A stretch of 11,938 bases of DNA, taken from Clostridiales bacterium (GTDB lineage Bacteria; Bacillota; Clostridia; Oscillospirales; Acutalibacteraceae). The DNA lies in assembly GCA_012511485.1 (NCBI GenBank), contig JAAZFZ010000220.1, positions 1 to 11,938 of the forward strand, read 5' to 3'. This document shows positions 1 to 7,937 of the stretch, piece by piece (the stretch's first letter is position 1; every line of letters starts with the position of its first letter). The notes under the pieces were generated by a model. It made no database searches, had not been told where the DNA came from, and saw only the letters and a list, made by a program, of their open reading frames with translations. Made by a program: the position numbers and the translations under genes.

Positions 1-2
1 AC

Positions 3-308
3 ATATATGCCATGAGTGCCTATAGGGTTATTATTTACGGAATCAGGTCAGGTCAGCTGCCCCGCAACTGGATTAGTGACAAGGTTCCGATACATAACGA
101 TATCTTCGTCAAATCTGTTGAAAATGCACTCCTTGACCTTGTTGGCTCTAATGACAACAAGGAGAACGCAAGCTATAAGGATGTGCCGATATGTGTGCAG
201 ACCGTCATAAAGTATGCGGAAAAATACCTTGCAAGCAAGTTTCTGAGCGTTGAATCGTTCATCTCAAATGTGGCAAATTTATATTTAAACAATAGCACTG
301 AAAGCTGA
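3..308 (+). CDS. Unrecognised protein, 3' end only
   Basis: The frame is open from the first base of the window to a TGA at 306-308. There is an ATG at 12, but no Shine-Dalgarno sequence is visible in the few bases before it, so the true start probably lies upstream and this is the C-terminal part of a longer protein. The visible stretch is about 101 residues: an N-terminal hydrophobic/aromatic segment (YRVIIYGI), then a basic and polar middle, then a likely helical C-terminus (about residues 60-95 from the ATG) rich in Lys, Ala, Phe and Leu. I see no membrane span, signal peptide or catalytic motif, and I recognise no family. It converges on glgA, with a hairpin between them. The function cannot be inferred from the neighbours because it is transcribed toward the glycogen operon. 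Confidence 0.5.
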   Translation: MYAMSAYRVIIYGIRSGQLPRNWISDKVPIHNDIFVKSVENALLDLVGSNDNKENASYKDVPICVQTVIKYAEKYLASKFLSVESFISNVANLYLNNSTES

Positions 309-329
309 AATAATTATAGCATAATAATT

Positions 330-350
330 GGCAGGAGCAATGCTCCTGCC
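330..350. terminator. Hairpin between converging genes, probable terminator of glg operon
   Basis: GGCAGGAGCA (330-339) and TGCTCCTGCC (341-350) are perfect reverse complements, giving a GC-rich stem with a tight loop. It lies 17 bp beyond the glgA stop and 21 bp beyond the stop of the converging gene, so it could end both transcripts. The tails are not ideal. On the plus strand the stem is followed by seven A then TTT. On the minus strand it is followed by AATTATTATG, which is only moderately U-rich. A run of T precedes the stem on the minus strand instead of following it. Confidence 0.6.
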
Positions 351-367
351 AAAAAAATTTGTAGCGT

Positions 368-1792
368 TTATTTTTTGAGCAATTCCTTATACATTTTGAT
401 GTACTCATTAGCGGAGCGGCCCCAGCTGAAGTCACAATTCATGGCACGTGCGGTGAGCTGTGACCAGCCCTCCTTGTCGGCAAAACCGACAAGAGCCCGC
501 CTTATAGCGTTCATCATGTCTGCTGCATCATAGTTTTTGAATGTGAAGCCGTTACCTTCTCCGTCACCGCTGTCGCTTATGGAGTCTTTTAGCCCGCCCG
601 TTTCACGCACAATAGGAATTGCACCGTAGCGCAGAGCAACCATTTGAGAGAGCCCGCAGGGCTCACTCTTTGACGGCATAAGGAACATATCACTGCCGGC
701 ATAAATCTTTCTTGCAAGGTCAGGCACAAAGCCGAGCCTAAGCCCGATTCTGCCCGGGTATCTTGCGCTGGTTTCCTTAAAGAAGTTTTCATACTTCCAA
801 TCTCCCGAACCGAGCACAACGAGCTGCGAGGGGGAGGTACACATAAGCTCGTCAAGGGAGTTGGTAATCAGGTCAAGCCCCTTGTGCGAAACAAGCCTTG
901 AAACAATACCGATTAACGGCATTTTAGGCTCGGGCTCCAAACCAAAAAGCTCCTGGAGCTTTTGCTTGTTTTTTGCCTTGCCCGAAAGGTCATCGGCACT
1001 GAAGGGGGCAAAAATGTCTTTATCTGAGGCAGGGTTATAGCTCTGCGTATCAATACCGTTGAGAATACCTCTGAGCTTTGCGCGGCGTTGGTTAAGGATA
1101 GCGTCAAGCCCGCTGCTGTACCACGGGTCAAGGATTTCGTTTGCATATGTGGGGCTGACTGTGGTAACAAGGTCCGCGCACTCAATGCCGCCCTTCATGA
1201 AGTTTATTGCACCGTTGTTTTCAAGCAGTGAAGCCTGATGCGAGAATATGCCCACAACATTGTCAAGTATCTCATATCCGTAAACGCCCTGATACTGAAT
1301 GTTATGAATCGTGAAAATGGTTTTAATTTTCTCAAAACCCTCTCTATTTGCATATGTGGTTGAGTAGTAAACAGGTGTAAGAGAAGTCTGCCAATCGTTG
1401 CAGTGAATGATGTCGGGTTTAAAATCGATATATGGAATAATTTCAAGCACGGCACGGGAAAAAAACGCAAAGCGCTCGGCATCGTCATAATGGCCGTAAA
1501 TGTTCTCCCTCTTGAAATAATACTGATTGTCCAGAAGGTAATAGATAACACCGCCGGCACGAGCCTCGAATATGCCGCAATACTGCCTGCGCCAGGCAAC
1601 GGGTACGGTGATGTGAGTGATGAACTTCATCCTGTCCTTTAGCTCCTGCTTAATTCCGTCATATAGCGGCATAACAATGCGGCAGCCGATAAGGCGCTTT
1701 CTCAAAGCCTGTGGAAGTGAGCCCGCAACATCTCCCAGTCCTCCGCTTGCCATAAACGGCAAAGCCTCGCTGGTTGCATAGAGTACCTTCAT
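368..1792 (-). CDS. glgA: Glycogen synthase (ADP-glucose type, GT5)
   Basis: Transfers glucose from ADP-glucose to the non-reducing end of an alpha-1,4-glucan, in the cytoplasm. The 474 residues match the usual bacterial GlgA length. The N-terminal GT5 domain begins MKVLYATSEALPF and contains HCNDW (130-134) and TIHN (161-164). The C-terminal GT-B domain contains SRLVSHKG (298-305, with the catalytic-site Lys at 304), then EPCGLSQMVALRYG (377-390, Glu377 of the E-x7-E signature), then RETGGL (396-401). The N-terminal KTGGL motif reads ASGGL (15-19), so the lysine linked to ADP-glucose binding in the E. coli enzyme is Ala here. A strong AAGGAGG sits just before the ATG. It is the last gene of the operon, 38 bp after glgD, and is followed by a hairpin. 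Confidence 0.96.
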   Translation of the reverse strand: MKVLYATSEALPFMASGGLGDVAGSLPQALRKRLIGCRIVMPLYDGIKQELKDRMKFITHITVPVAWRRQYCGIFEARAGGVIYYLLDNQYYFKRENIYGHYDDAERFAFFSRAVLEIIPYIDFKPDIIHCNDWQTSLTPVYYSTTYANREGFEKIKTIFTIHNIQYQGVYGYEILDNVVGIFSHQASLLENNGAINFMKGGIECADLVTTVSPTYANEILDPWYSSGLDAILNQRRAKLRGILNGIDTQSYNPASDKDIFAPFSADDLSGKAKNKQKLQELFGLEPEPKMPLIGIVSRLVSHKGLDLITNSLDELMCTSPSQLVVLGSGDWKYENFFKETSARYPGRIGLRLGFVPDLARKIYAGSDMFLMPSKSEPCGLSQMVALRYGAIPIVRETGGLKDSISDSGDGEGNGFTFKNYDAADMMNAIRRALVGFADKEGWSQLTARAMNCDFSWGRSANEYIKMYKELLKK

Positions 1793-1830
1793 GATTTAAC
1801 CTCCTTTTTCACCTCAAATACTTGAATTGA

Positions 1831-2949
1831 TTATATTACAATGCTTTTGCCGACATAAACAGGATAATTGTTTGTGCCGCAAAGCATTTTATTAGGTGTA
1901 ATCACAACGCTTTTATCCATAATCACGCTTTCAATGGATGCACTTTCGCTTACAAATGACCCCTGCATGACAATAGAGTTTTTAACCTTTGCATTTTTTG
2001 CGATACGCACTCCTCTGAAAAGAATACTGTTTTCAACCTCGCCGTTAATGATGCACCCGTCCGCTATGAGAGAATTTTTAACCTTTGAGCCAAGCCCGTG
2101 GATAGCGGGCATATCGTCACGCACCTTTGTATAGACAGGGCGCTCAGGGTCGAACAGCGCCGCGCGGTTTTCTCTTTTGAGCAGCTCCATGTTAATGTTG
2201 AAGTAGCTCATCAGAGAATCAATCGTTCTTGCAAAGCCGTCAACTCTGTAGCCGTAAATCTTGAGAAGTGAAGTGTTTTTCTGAATAATATCACGCTCAA
2301 AATCTGTGTTGTTCATGCCGACAGCTTCAGTTAAAAGCCTTTCAAGCAGGGACTTTCTCATCACATATATATTGAGAGAATAATTAACAGCATCCTGCGA
2401 ATTTACCTTTAACGCTGCCTTTAATATGCGGTTTTCGGCATTAAGGTCAAAAACAAGAGTATCGTCAATTTTAGGTGCCATGCCCTTTCTGTAGGCTATC
2501 GTGATGTCGGCACCGGATTTATCATGTGCACTCAACAACTCACGAAAATCAATATTGCACACGACATTGCAGTCGCAAAAAACGACATATTCCTCATTTG
2601 AACGATTTAAAAAGCCGAGTCTGCCGTAAAGAGCCTGTATCCTGTGAGCATACATTCCTGCTGCGCTTGCGTTTGAAAACGGAGGCAGTAGGTACATACC
2701 CTCTCTTTTCCTCGATAAATCCCAGGGCTTCCCCGTGCCTATATGATCCATTAGAGATTGATAGTTGCTTTTGGTTATCACGCCTACCTTTGAAATACCG
2801 CAGTTGACAAAGTTTGAAAGAGCAAAGTCTATCAGACGGTAGCGCCCGCCAAACGGCACGGAGCCCATAGTCCGTAGGTTTGTAAGCTCAGGCAACACAT
2901 AGTCATAATCATATGAAAAGACTATACCTAAAACATTGTTAGACCTCAT
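1831..2949 (-). CDS. glgD: GlgD, non-catalytic partner of ADP-glucose pyrophosphorylase
   Basis: A 372-residue homologue of GlgC found in Firmicutes, where it associates with GlgC and modulates its activity. It keeps the fold landmarks VPFGGRYRLIDFALSN (31-46) and the C-terminal left-handed beta-helix (about 285-372, with hexapeptide repeats such as SLIADGCIINGEVENSIL). The active-site motifs are lost. The pyrophosphate-binding GGxGxRL is replaced by FSYDYDYVL near residues 11-19. The GDHIY motif reads CDCNVV (125-130). The FEEKP and YWKDVGT motifs of GlgC have become FDLNAEN and FARTIDS. It is therefore very unlikely to catalyse ADP-glucose synthesis alone. Its ATG overlaps the glgC stop in TAATG, which suggests translational coupling and balanced subunit production. 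It lies 38 bp before glgA. Confidence 0.93.
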   Translation of the reverse strand: MRSNNVLGIVFSYDYDYVLPELTNLRTMGSVPFGGRYRLIDFALSNFVNCGISKVGVITKSNYQSLMDHIGTGKPWDLSRKREGMYLLPPFSNASAAGMYAHRIQALYGRLGFLNRSNEEYVVFCDCNVVCNIDFRELLSAHDKSGADITIAYRKGMAPKIDDTLVFDLNAENRILKAALKVNSQDAVNYSLNIYVMRKSLLERLLTEAVGMNNTDFERDIIQKNTSLLKIYGYRVDGFARTIDSLMSYFNINMELLKRENRAALFDPERPVYTKVRDDMPAIHGLGSKVKNSLIADGCIINGEVENSILFRGVRIAKNAKVKNSIVMQGSFVSESASIESVIMDKSVVITPNKMLCGTNNYPVYVGKSIVI

Positions 2950-4163
2950 TATTCAACCCCCTTTACATCAACATCTATCATCGCTTTCGGGGCAATATTT
3001 GCTCCCTTGCCAATAGTAACGGAGGCCCCAACAACGGCAACTCCCCATTCGTCGAGGTTTATCATATCCTCCGGTCTTTGTCCGACAACCGCATTCTCCT
3101 CAATCACGGCATTTTCGGCAACTATCGCATACTGAACAACAGCACCCGACTTAATAACCGTACCGGGCATGACAATTGAGTCACGCACAACAGCACCCTC
3201 CTCCACCGTTACATTTGAGAACAGCACCGAGAAATCAACACAGCCCGAAATCTCAGTGCCTTCGGCAATCATTGAGTTCTGAACATCGGCAGTGTCGGAA
3301 ATATAATGAGGGGAGGTGACGGGGTTTCGGGAATATATTTTCCATGACTCATCGCTCAGGTCAAGGTCAACCTTGGGGTTGAGAAGGTCCAGGTTTGCCT
3401 CCCAGAGGCTGTCAATGGTGCCGACATCCTTCCAGTATCCGTCAAAGGGATAGGCAAACATTTTCTCACCGGCGCTGTGCATTGCGGGAATGACATCATT
3501 ACCGAAATCGTTGCTGGAATGAGTATTCGCCTCATCGTCAATTAGATATTCGCGCAGCTTCTTCCATGTGAATGTATATACGCCCATTGAGGCATAGTTG
3601 CTTCTGGGGTTCTTGGGCTTTTCTTCAAACTCACTTATAGAATTGTCATCATTGAGCAGCATCAGACCGAAACGGGGAGCCTCCTCCCACGGAACCTCAA
3701 GCATGGCAATTGTGCAGTCCGCATTCTTCTCCTTATGGAATGCAATCATTTTTGAATAATCCATTTTATAAATATGGTCGCCCGAAAGAATCAATACATA
3801 TTCGGGGTTGTACCTATCTATAAAGTTGATATTCTGATAAATGGCATTTGCGGTGCCCTTATACCATTCCGTTCCCTTTATCTGCTGGTAAGGGGAGAGT
3901 ATATGCACTCCGCCGTTCATTCTGTCCAAATCCCAGGGCTGGCCGTTGCCGATATAATCGTTTAGCTCAAGCGGCTGGTACTGCGTCAAAACGCCGACTG
4001 TGTATATGCCGGAATTGACGCAGTTTGAAAGGGGAAAGTCGATTATTCTGTATTTTCCTCCGTAAGGCACTGCCGGCTTTGCAATATTTTTCGTCAGTAT
4101 GCCCAGTCGGCTTCCCTGCCCGCCTGCGAGCAGCATTGCAATACATTCATGTTTCTTAGACAT
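2949..4163 (-). CDS. glgC: ADP-glucose pyrophosphorylase, catalytic subunit
   Basis: Makes ADP-glucose from ATP and glucose-1-phosphate, the committed step of bacterial glycogen synthesis. It is 404 residues, slightly shorter than the E. coli enzyme. The N-terminal nucleotidyltransferase domain has an intact AGGQGSRL (13-20), KPAVPYGGKYRIIDFPLSN (29-47), SGDHIY (127-132, catalytic-region Asp129), FEEKP (179-183, sugar-phosphate site) and YWKDVGT (243-249). The C-terminal beta-helix (about 285-404) carries hexapeptide repeats. The start is supported by GGGAGGA (4171-4177) with a 7-base spacing. It follows glgB after 125 bp, in which I see no convincing promoter or terminator, so it is probably transcribed from the glgB promoter. 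Its TAA overlaps the glgD ATG by one base. The enzyme is likely a GlgC/GlgD hetero-oligomer. Confidence 0.96.
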   Translation of the reverse strand: MSKKHECIAMLLAGGQGSRLGILTKNIAKPAVPYGGKYRIIDFPLSNCVNSGIYTVGVLTQYQPLELNDYIGNGQPWDLDRMNGGVHILSPYQQIKGTEWYKGTANAIYQNINFIDRYNPEYVLILSGDHIYKMDYSKMIAFHKEKNADCTIAMLEVPWEEAPRFGLMLLNDDNSISEFEEKPKNPRSNYASMGVYTFTWKKLREYLIDDEANTHSSNDFGNDVIPAMHSAGEKMFAYPFDGYWKDVGTIDSLWEANLDLLNPKVDLDLSDESWKIYSRNPVTSPHYISDTADVQNSMIAEGTEISGCVDFSVLFSNVTVEEGAVVRDSIVMPGTVIKSGAVVQYAIVAENAVIEENAVVGQRPEDMINLDEWGVAVVGASVTIGKGANIAPKAMIDVDVKGVE

Positions 4164-4288
4164 TGTTTTATCCTCCCGGTTGCTGAATTATGGGAATAAA
4201 TCTAACCTTTCCTATTAACTATTCGGAAAACCCGATAAATATACTTTTATTCCGTTTCCTTTTTTGACATTGTCGGCTTCGAGGCGGC

Positions 4289-6205
4289 TTAGGGAGAAAC
4301 TTTTTTTGAGCTTTTTCTCTTGGCACTCTCTTTAACTAACTTAATATACATTGTGCTCAATCCCGCAAGTTCAAGCTCAAGGCTTTGTTCAAAATTGTGT
4401 CTAGGTATATTTTTAGTTTTCAGCGAACCCTTGCTTCCAATACCTTCGCCGCCAAAATCCGGGAAGTCGGAGCTGAAAACCACCTCGTAAGTCCCTGCCT
4501 TAGGCACACCGATGAGGTATTTATGCCTTGTTACATTTGTGAAATTGCAAATAATAATTAATTCGCTGCCCTGTCTGTCAATTCTTCTAAAGGCAATCAC
4601 GGAGTTGCTCGAATCATCGCTTGAAATCCATTTGAAGCCCTCCCAATCATAGTCTATCTCCCAGAACGGAGGGTTATCGAGATAGAATTTATTCAGTGAA
4701 GATGTAAAGTGCTTAAGCTTTACATGCATCTCATAATCGAGCAACAGCCAATCAAGACCTTTTTTGTAATCCCACTCAATGAACTGACCGAACTCCTGCC
4801 CCATAAACAAGAGCTTTTTGCCGGGGTGCGCCATCATATACCCGAAAAATGAGCGCAGACCCGCAAACTTTTCTTCATAGGTGCCGGGCATTTTCTCAAT
4901 AAGCGATTTTTTTCCGTGAACCACCTCGTCATGTGAAATAGGCAGCACAAAATTCTCTGAAAAAGCATAGAAAAACGAAAAGGTCAGGCAGCTGTGGTTA
5001 TATTTTCTGAAATATCCGTCAAGTGAAAAATACTTCAGGCAGTCATTCATACCGCCCATATTCCATTTGAAATTGAAGCCCAGCCCGGCAATATTGACCG
5101 GCTTTGAAACCAGCGGCCATGCGGTGCTCTCCTCAGCTATCATCATCACATCGCTATGCTCACGGAATATGATTTTGTTTAGATTTTGCAGAAAAGAAAT
5201 AGCCTCCAGATTTTGATTTCCGCCATAAATATTAGGTAGCCACTCACCGTTTTCACGCCCGTAGTCAAGGTAGAGCATTGAGGCAACCGCATCGACTCTA
5301 AGCCCGTCAATATGGAATTTTTCAAGCCAGAACATTGCGCTCGAAATCAAAAAGGATTCTACCTCGTTGCGCCCGAAATCAAAAACCTTTGTGCCCCATT
5401 GCAGGTGCTCACCCTTTGCCTTTATGTCATATTCGTAGCAGGGCTCACCATCAAAATCACTCAGTCCGTGTTCGTCCTTTGGAAAATGTGCGGGTACCCA
5501 GTCGAGCACAACGCCTATGCCTGCCTCATGGCATTTATCAACAAAAAACATGAAATCCTTTGGCTCACCATAGCGTGAGGTCGGGGCGAAATATCCCGTT
5601 GCTTGATATCCCCACGAGCCGTCATAGGGATATTCGCTCAAGGGCATAAGCTCAATATGTGTAAATCCCATATCCTTTACATATGGTATAAGCTCCTGAG
5701 CCAGCGCACGGTATGAAAGAAAATTACCGTCCTTATACTGCCTCCAGGAACCGGCATGGACTTCATACATATTAATGGGGGCGTTGAGAATATCAGCTTG
5801 TTTTCTTCTGCTCATCCATGCGTCATCGGTCCATTGATATCCTTCAAGCTCGTAGAATTTAGATGCGGTACCCGGCCTTGTTTCTGCATGAAAGGCATAA
5901 GGGTCGCTTTTTTGAATAATATTCCCTTTTTTTGTGGTTATCTCATATTTATAATTATTGAAAACCTCGATATTGTCTACAACAGCCTCCCAGATGCCCT
6001 CGTTAGTTATTTTTTTCATCGGGCAGCTGCCGGACTTCCATTCATTAAAATCGCCCACAACGCTGACAGACACGGCATGCGGAGCCCACACACGGAAAAC
6101 AGCAGGGCTATTTTTTCCTTCACAGCGGTGAGCACCCAAGAAATCATATGCACGGGCGTTGTTCCCCTGATGAAAAAGATAAACCGGAACATTATTGTTC
6201 TTCAT
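4289..6205 (-). CDS. glgB: 1,4-alpha-glucan branching enzyme (GH13)
   Basis: Cuts alpha-1,4 chains and rejoins them as alpha-1,6 branches in glycogen. The 638 residues comprise an N-terminal CBM48-like module (about 25-115, with FRVWAPHAVSVSVVGDFNEW), a GH13 barrel (about 145-510) and a C-terminal beta domain. The four GH13 regions are intact: DWVPAHF (235-241), GLRVDAV (301-307, nucleophile Asp305), MIAEES (355-360, acid/base Glu358) and ISHDE (423-427). The start is fixed by AAGGAGG (6212-6218) six bases before the ATG. It is the first gene of the glg operon, and a near-consensus promoter lies about 40 bp upstream. The C-terminus ends in a short basic tail (KRKSSKK), which is unusual but may only be a disordered extension. 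Confidence 0.97.
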   Translation of the reverse strand: MKNNNVPVYLFHQGNNARAYDFLGAHRCEGKNSPAVFRVWAPHAVSVSVVGDFNEWKSGSCPMKKITNEGIWEAVVDNIEVFNNYKYEITTKKGNIIQKSDPYAFHAETRPGTASKFYELEGYQWTDDAWMSRRKQADILNAPINMYEVHAGSWRQYKDGNFLSYRALAQELIPYVKDMGFTHIELMPLSEYPYDGSWGYQATGYFAPTSRYGEPKDFMFFVDKCHEAGIGVVLDWVPAHFPKDEHGLSDFDGEPCYEYDIKAKGEHLQWGTKVFDFGRNEVESFLISSAMFWLEKFHIDGLRVDAVASMLYLDYGRENGEWLPNIYGGNQNLEAISFLQNLNKIIFREHSDVMMIAEESTAWPLVSKPVNIAGLGFNFKWNMGGMNDCLKYFSLDGYFRKYNHSCLTFSFFYAFSENFVLPISHDEVVHGKKSLIEKMPGTYEEKFAGLRSFFGYMMAHPGKKLLFMGQEFGQFIEWDYKKGLDWLLLDYEMHVKLKHFTSSLNKFYLDNPPFWEIDYDWEGFKWISSDDSSNSVIAFRRIDRQGSELIIICNFTNVTRHKYLIGVPKAGTYEVVFSSDFPDFGGEGIGSKGSLKTKNIPRHNFEQSLELELAGLSTMYIKLVKESAKRKSSKKVSP

Positions 6206-6243
6206 GTGCTGCCTCCTTCGCCGAAATTTCCACTACCAAATCC

Positions 6244-6272
6244 ATTATAGCAAGACTAAGAAAGATTTTCAA
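6244..6272 (-). promoter_or_regulatory. Sigma-A-type promoter of the glg operon
   Basis: Read on the minus strand, TTGAAA (6267-6272) is followed by a 17-bp spacer and a perfect TATAAT (6244-6249). This is eleven of twelve consensus positions with the ideal spacing. Transcription would begin near 6237, giving a leader of about 30 nt that ends in AAGGAGG before glgB. The leader is too short for a riboswitch, so regulation is more likely at initiation. It is the only strong promoter I see for glgB-glgC-glgD-glgA. Confidence 0.75.
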
Positions 6273-6516
6273 TATATTTTCCATATAGTATGCAAAAAAA
6301 GACTATTCTCACATAAGGTTTTTGTTTATTTTGTCAGAGAATATGATATATTTTAGCTCCAACAAAAATCAGTAATTGTGAATATTTGTAAGTTTTATTA
6401 TTCATTGCAAGGACAATATCGTTTTCCGTTTACAAGGTTTTTATACAACTTTTTGGAACACAAAATAATTATATAAATTAAAAATTAAAAAAGTTTGAAG
6501 AAAAAGGTAAAGTATG

Positions 6517-6545
6517 TTGTATTAAGGTCAAATGTGTATTAGAAT
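6517..6545 (+). promoter_or_regulatory. Possible promoter of the MATE gene with overlapping inverted repeat
   Basis: TTGTAT (6517-6522), a 17-bp spacer and TAGAAT (6540-6545) form a plausible sigma-A promoter whose -10 is good and whose -35 is weak. The -10 overlaps a small inverted repeat, TGTATT (6535-6540) / AATACA (6543-6548), which could be an operator. The sequence is AT-rich, so both could arise by chance. Confidence 0.4.
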
Positions 6546-6578
6546 ACATTCATATTTATTTTAAATCGAGGTAGAGTT

Positions 6579-7937
6579 ATGGTCAGGGATATGACAAAGG
6601 GCAAACCTTTAAAATTGATTGTTTCTTTCTGTGTGCCGATACTTTTGGGTAATGTTTTTCAGCAGTTTTATAATATGGTGGATAGCATTGTTGTCGGCCA
6701 GTTCGTCGGGAAGGGTGCCCTTGCTGCCGTCGGGTCAACAGGCTCACTTTCTTTTTTGATTCTCGGCTTCGTTGGCGGAATCTGCACAGGCTTTTCCATA
6801 CCTGTTGCACAAAGCTTCGGAGCAGGTGACCATGCCACAATGCGCCGTTACCTTGCCAATATCATTTATCTTTGTGCATTTGTTGCCATAGTAGTCACTG
6901 CCATTACACTCCTGCTCACAGGGTGGATATTAAGGGTTATGAATACACCTGAGGATATCTTCAAGGATGCCTATACATATATAATCATTATTTTCGGTGG
7001 CCTTAGCGCAATAATTTTTTACAATATGCTCGCAGCAGTTCTGCGCGCTATCGGCGACAGCAGAACGCCGCTTTATTTTCTGATTCTTTCAGCACTTCTG
7101 AATATAGCTCTCGACCTCATTTTTGTAATCCTATGCTCAATGGGTGTAATGGGTGTTGCGATTGCAACAGTTATTTCGCAGCTGGTTTCCGGCCTGCTGT
7201 GCCTGCTGCACATTAAACGCCATTTCTATATTCTCCATCTCAGAAGAGAAGATATGAAATTTGACCGAAAGCTCTGCGCAAGGCTAATGTATATCGGGCT
7301 GCCTATGGGCTTTCAGTTTTCGATTACGGCTATAGGCTCGATAATGCTTCAATCGGCGGTCAATTCTTTGGGCTCGGATATTGTTGCTGCGGTAACCGCC
7401 GCGGTCAAGGTGCAGCTCATGATTGTCCAACCCAGCGAAGCAATCGGCATAACAATGGCAACCTACTGTGGTCAGAACCTCGGAGCAGGGGAGATTGAAC
7501 GAATCAGAAACGGCGTGCGAAAGGGCGTTGAGATTGGACTGATATACAGTATAATGGGATTCTTTATTGGTCATTATGCCGGCAAATACATTGCACTTTT
7601 GTTCCTCAAAAAGTCGGAGATAGCAGTTCTCGCAAATGTTGCATTCTTCCTCAAATACAATTCCATATTTTACCCGACACTGAGCCTGATATTCATATTA
7701 AGGAACACTATTCAGGGGCTGGGCTACAGTGTGCCCGCAATGCTGGCAGGCCTGGTGGAGCTTATTGCAAGGGGAGTTTTCGGCTTTTTCATGGTGCCGA
7801 AATTTGGCTTCTGGGCAGTATGCTTTGCGCACCCGGCAGCATGGATTGAAGCTGATATCGTACTAATACCCGTATATATTTATGTAATACGAAGGCTTAA
7901 ATCAAAAAAAGTTGAAAAATATAAAAAAAGATGTTGA
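6579..7937 (+). CDS. MATE family multidrug/toxin efflux transporter
   Basis: An integral inner-membrane antiporter that probably exports cationic or other small molecules in exchange for Na+ or H+. The substrate cannot be read from the sequence. The 452 residues show two MatE halves, about 15-180 and 235-400, and roughly twelve hydrophobic segments. Family landmarks include YNMVDSIVVGQFVG (31-44), LRAIGDSRTP (155-164) and RNTIQGLGYS (375-384). The start at 6579 fits the usual N-terminus of the family (TKGKPLKLI at 6-14) and follows GAGG at 6568-6571. An in-frame ATG at 6591 is a less likely start. The C-terminus ends in a cytosolic basic tail (RRLKSKKVEKYKKRC). Its stop codon overlaps the -35 of the downstream regulator's promoter. 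It is divergent from glgB and shows no functional tie to glycogen. The MerR-type neighbour suggests drug-responsive control, but its operator lies after this gene, not before it. Confidence 0.92.
   Translation: MVRDMTKGKPLKLIVSFCVPILLGNVFQQFYNMVDSIVVGQFVGKGALAAVGSTGSLSFLILGFVGGICTGFSIPVAQSFGAGDHATMRRYLANIIYLCAFVAIVVTAITLLLTGWILRVMNTPEDIFKDAYTYIIIIFGGLSAIIFYNMLAAVLRAIGDSRTPLYFLILSALLNIALDLIFVILCSMGVMGVAIATVISQLVSGLLCLLHIKRHFYILHLRREDMKFDRKLCARLMYIGLPMGFQFSITAIGSIMLQSAVNSLGSDIVAAVTAAVKVQLMIVQPSEAIGITMATYCGQNLGAGEIERIRNGVRKGVEIGLIYSIMGFFIGHYAGKYIALLFLKKSEIAVLANVAFFLKYNSIFYPTLSLIFILRNTIQGLGYSVPAMLAGLVELIARGVFGFFMVPKFGFWAVCFAHPAAWIEADIVLIPVYIYVIRRLKSKKVEKYKKRC

Larger units (their letters stand above)
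6206..6578. other. AT-rich divergent intergenic region between glgB and the MATE gene
   Basis: These 373 bases hold no credible gene. The longest open stretches that start inside it are only a few codons. The left edge carries the glgB ribosome site and promoter. The right edge carries a possible MATE promoter and a weak ribosome site (GAGGTAGAG). Between them is strongly AT-rich DNA with several A and T tracts (for example 6294-6300 and 6321-6333), which could act as an UP element or cause bending. I see no riboswitch, tRNA or GC-rich terminator stem in it. Confidence 0.7.

Noticed and set aside
12..210. Second open frame (64 codons, start 16) at the left edge
   Set aside because: It overlaps the longer open frame ending at 308 in another phase, is shorter, and is rich in residues typical of out-of-frame reading.
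5756..6250. 164-codon plus-strand open frame antisense to the start of glgB
   Set aside because: It lies almost wholly within glgB, whose CBM48 and GH13 motifs and ribosome site are unambiguous. The antisense product has no recognisable motif and looks like a frame shadow.
6206..6578. Riboswitch or small RNA in the large divergent intergenic region
   Set aside because: The region is AT-rich with no GC-rich stem, conserved-looking loop or terminator hairpin. The leader from the glgB promoter is only about 30 nt.
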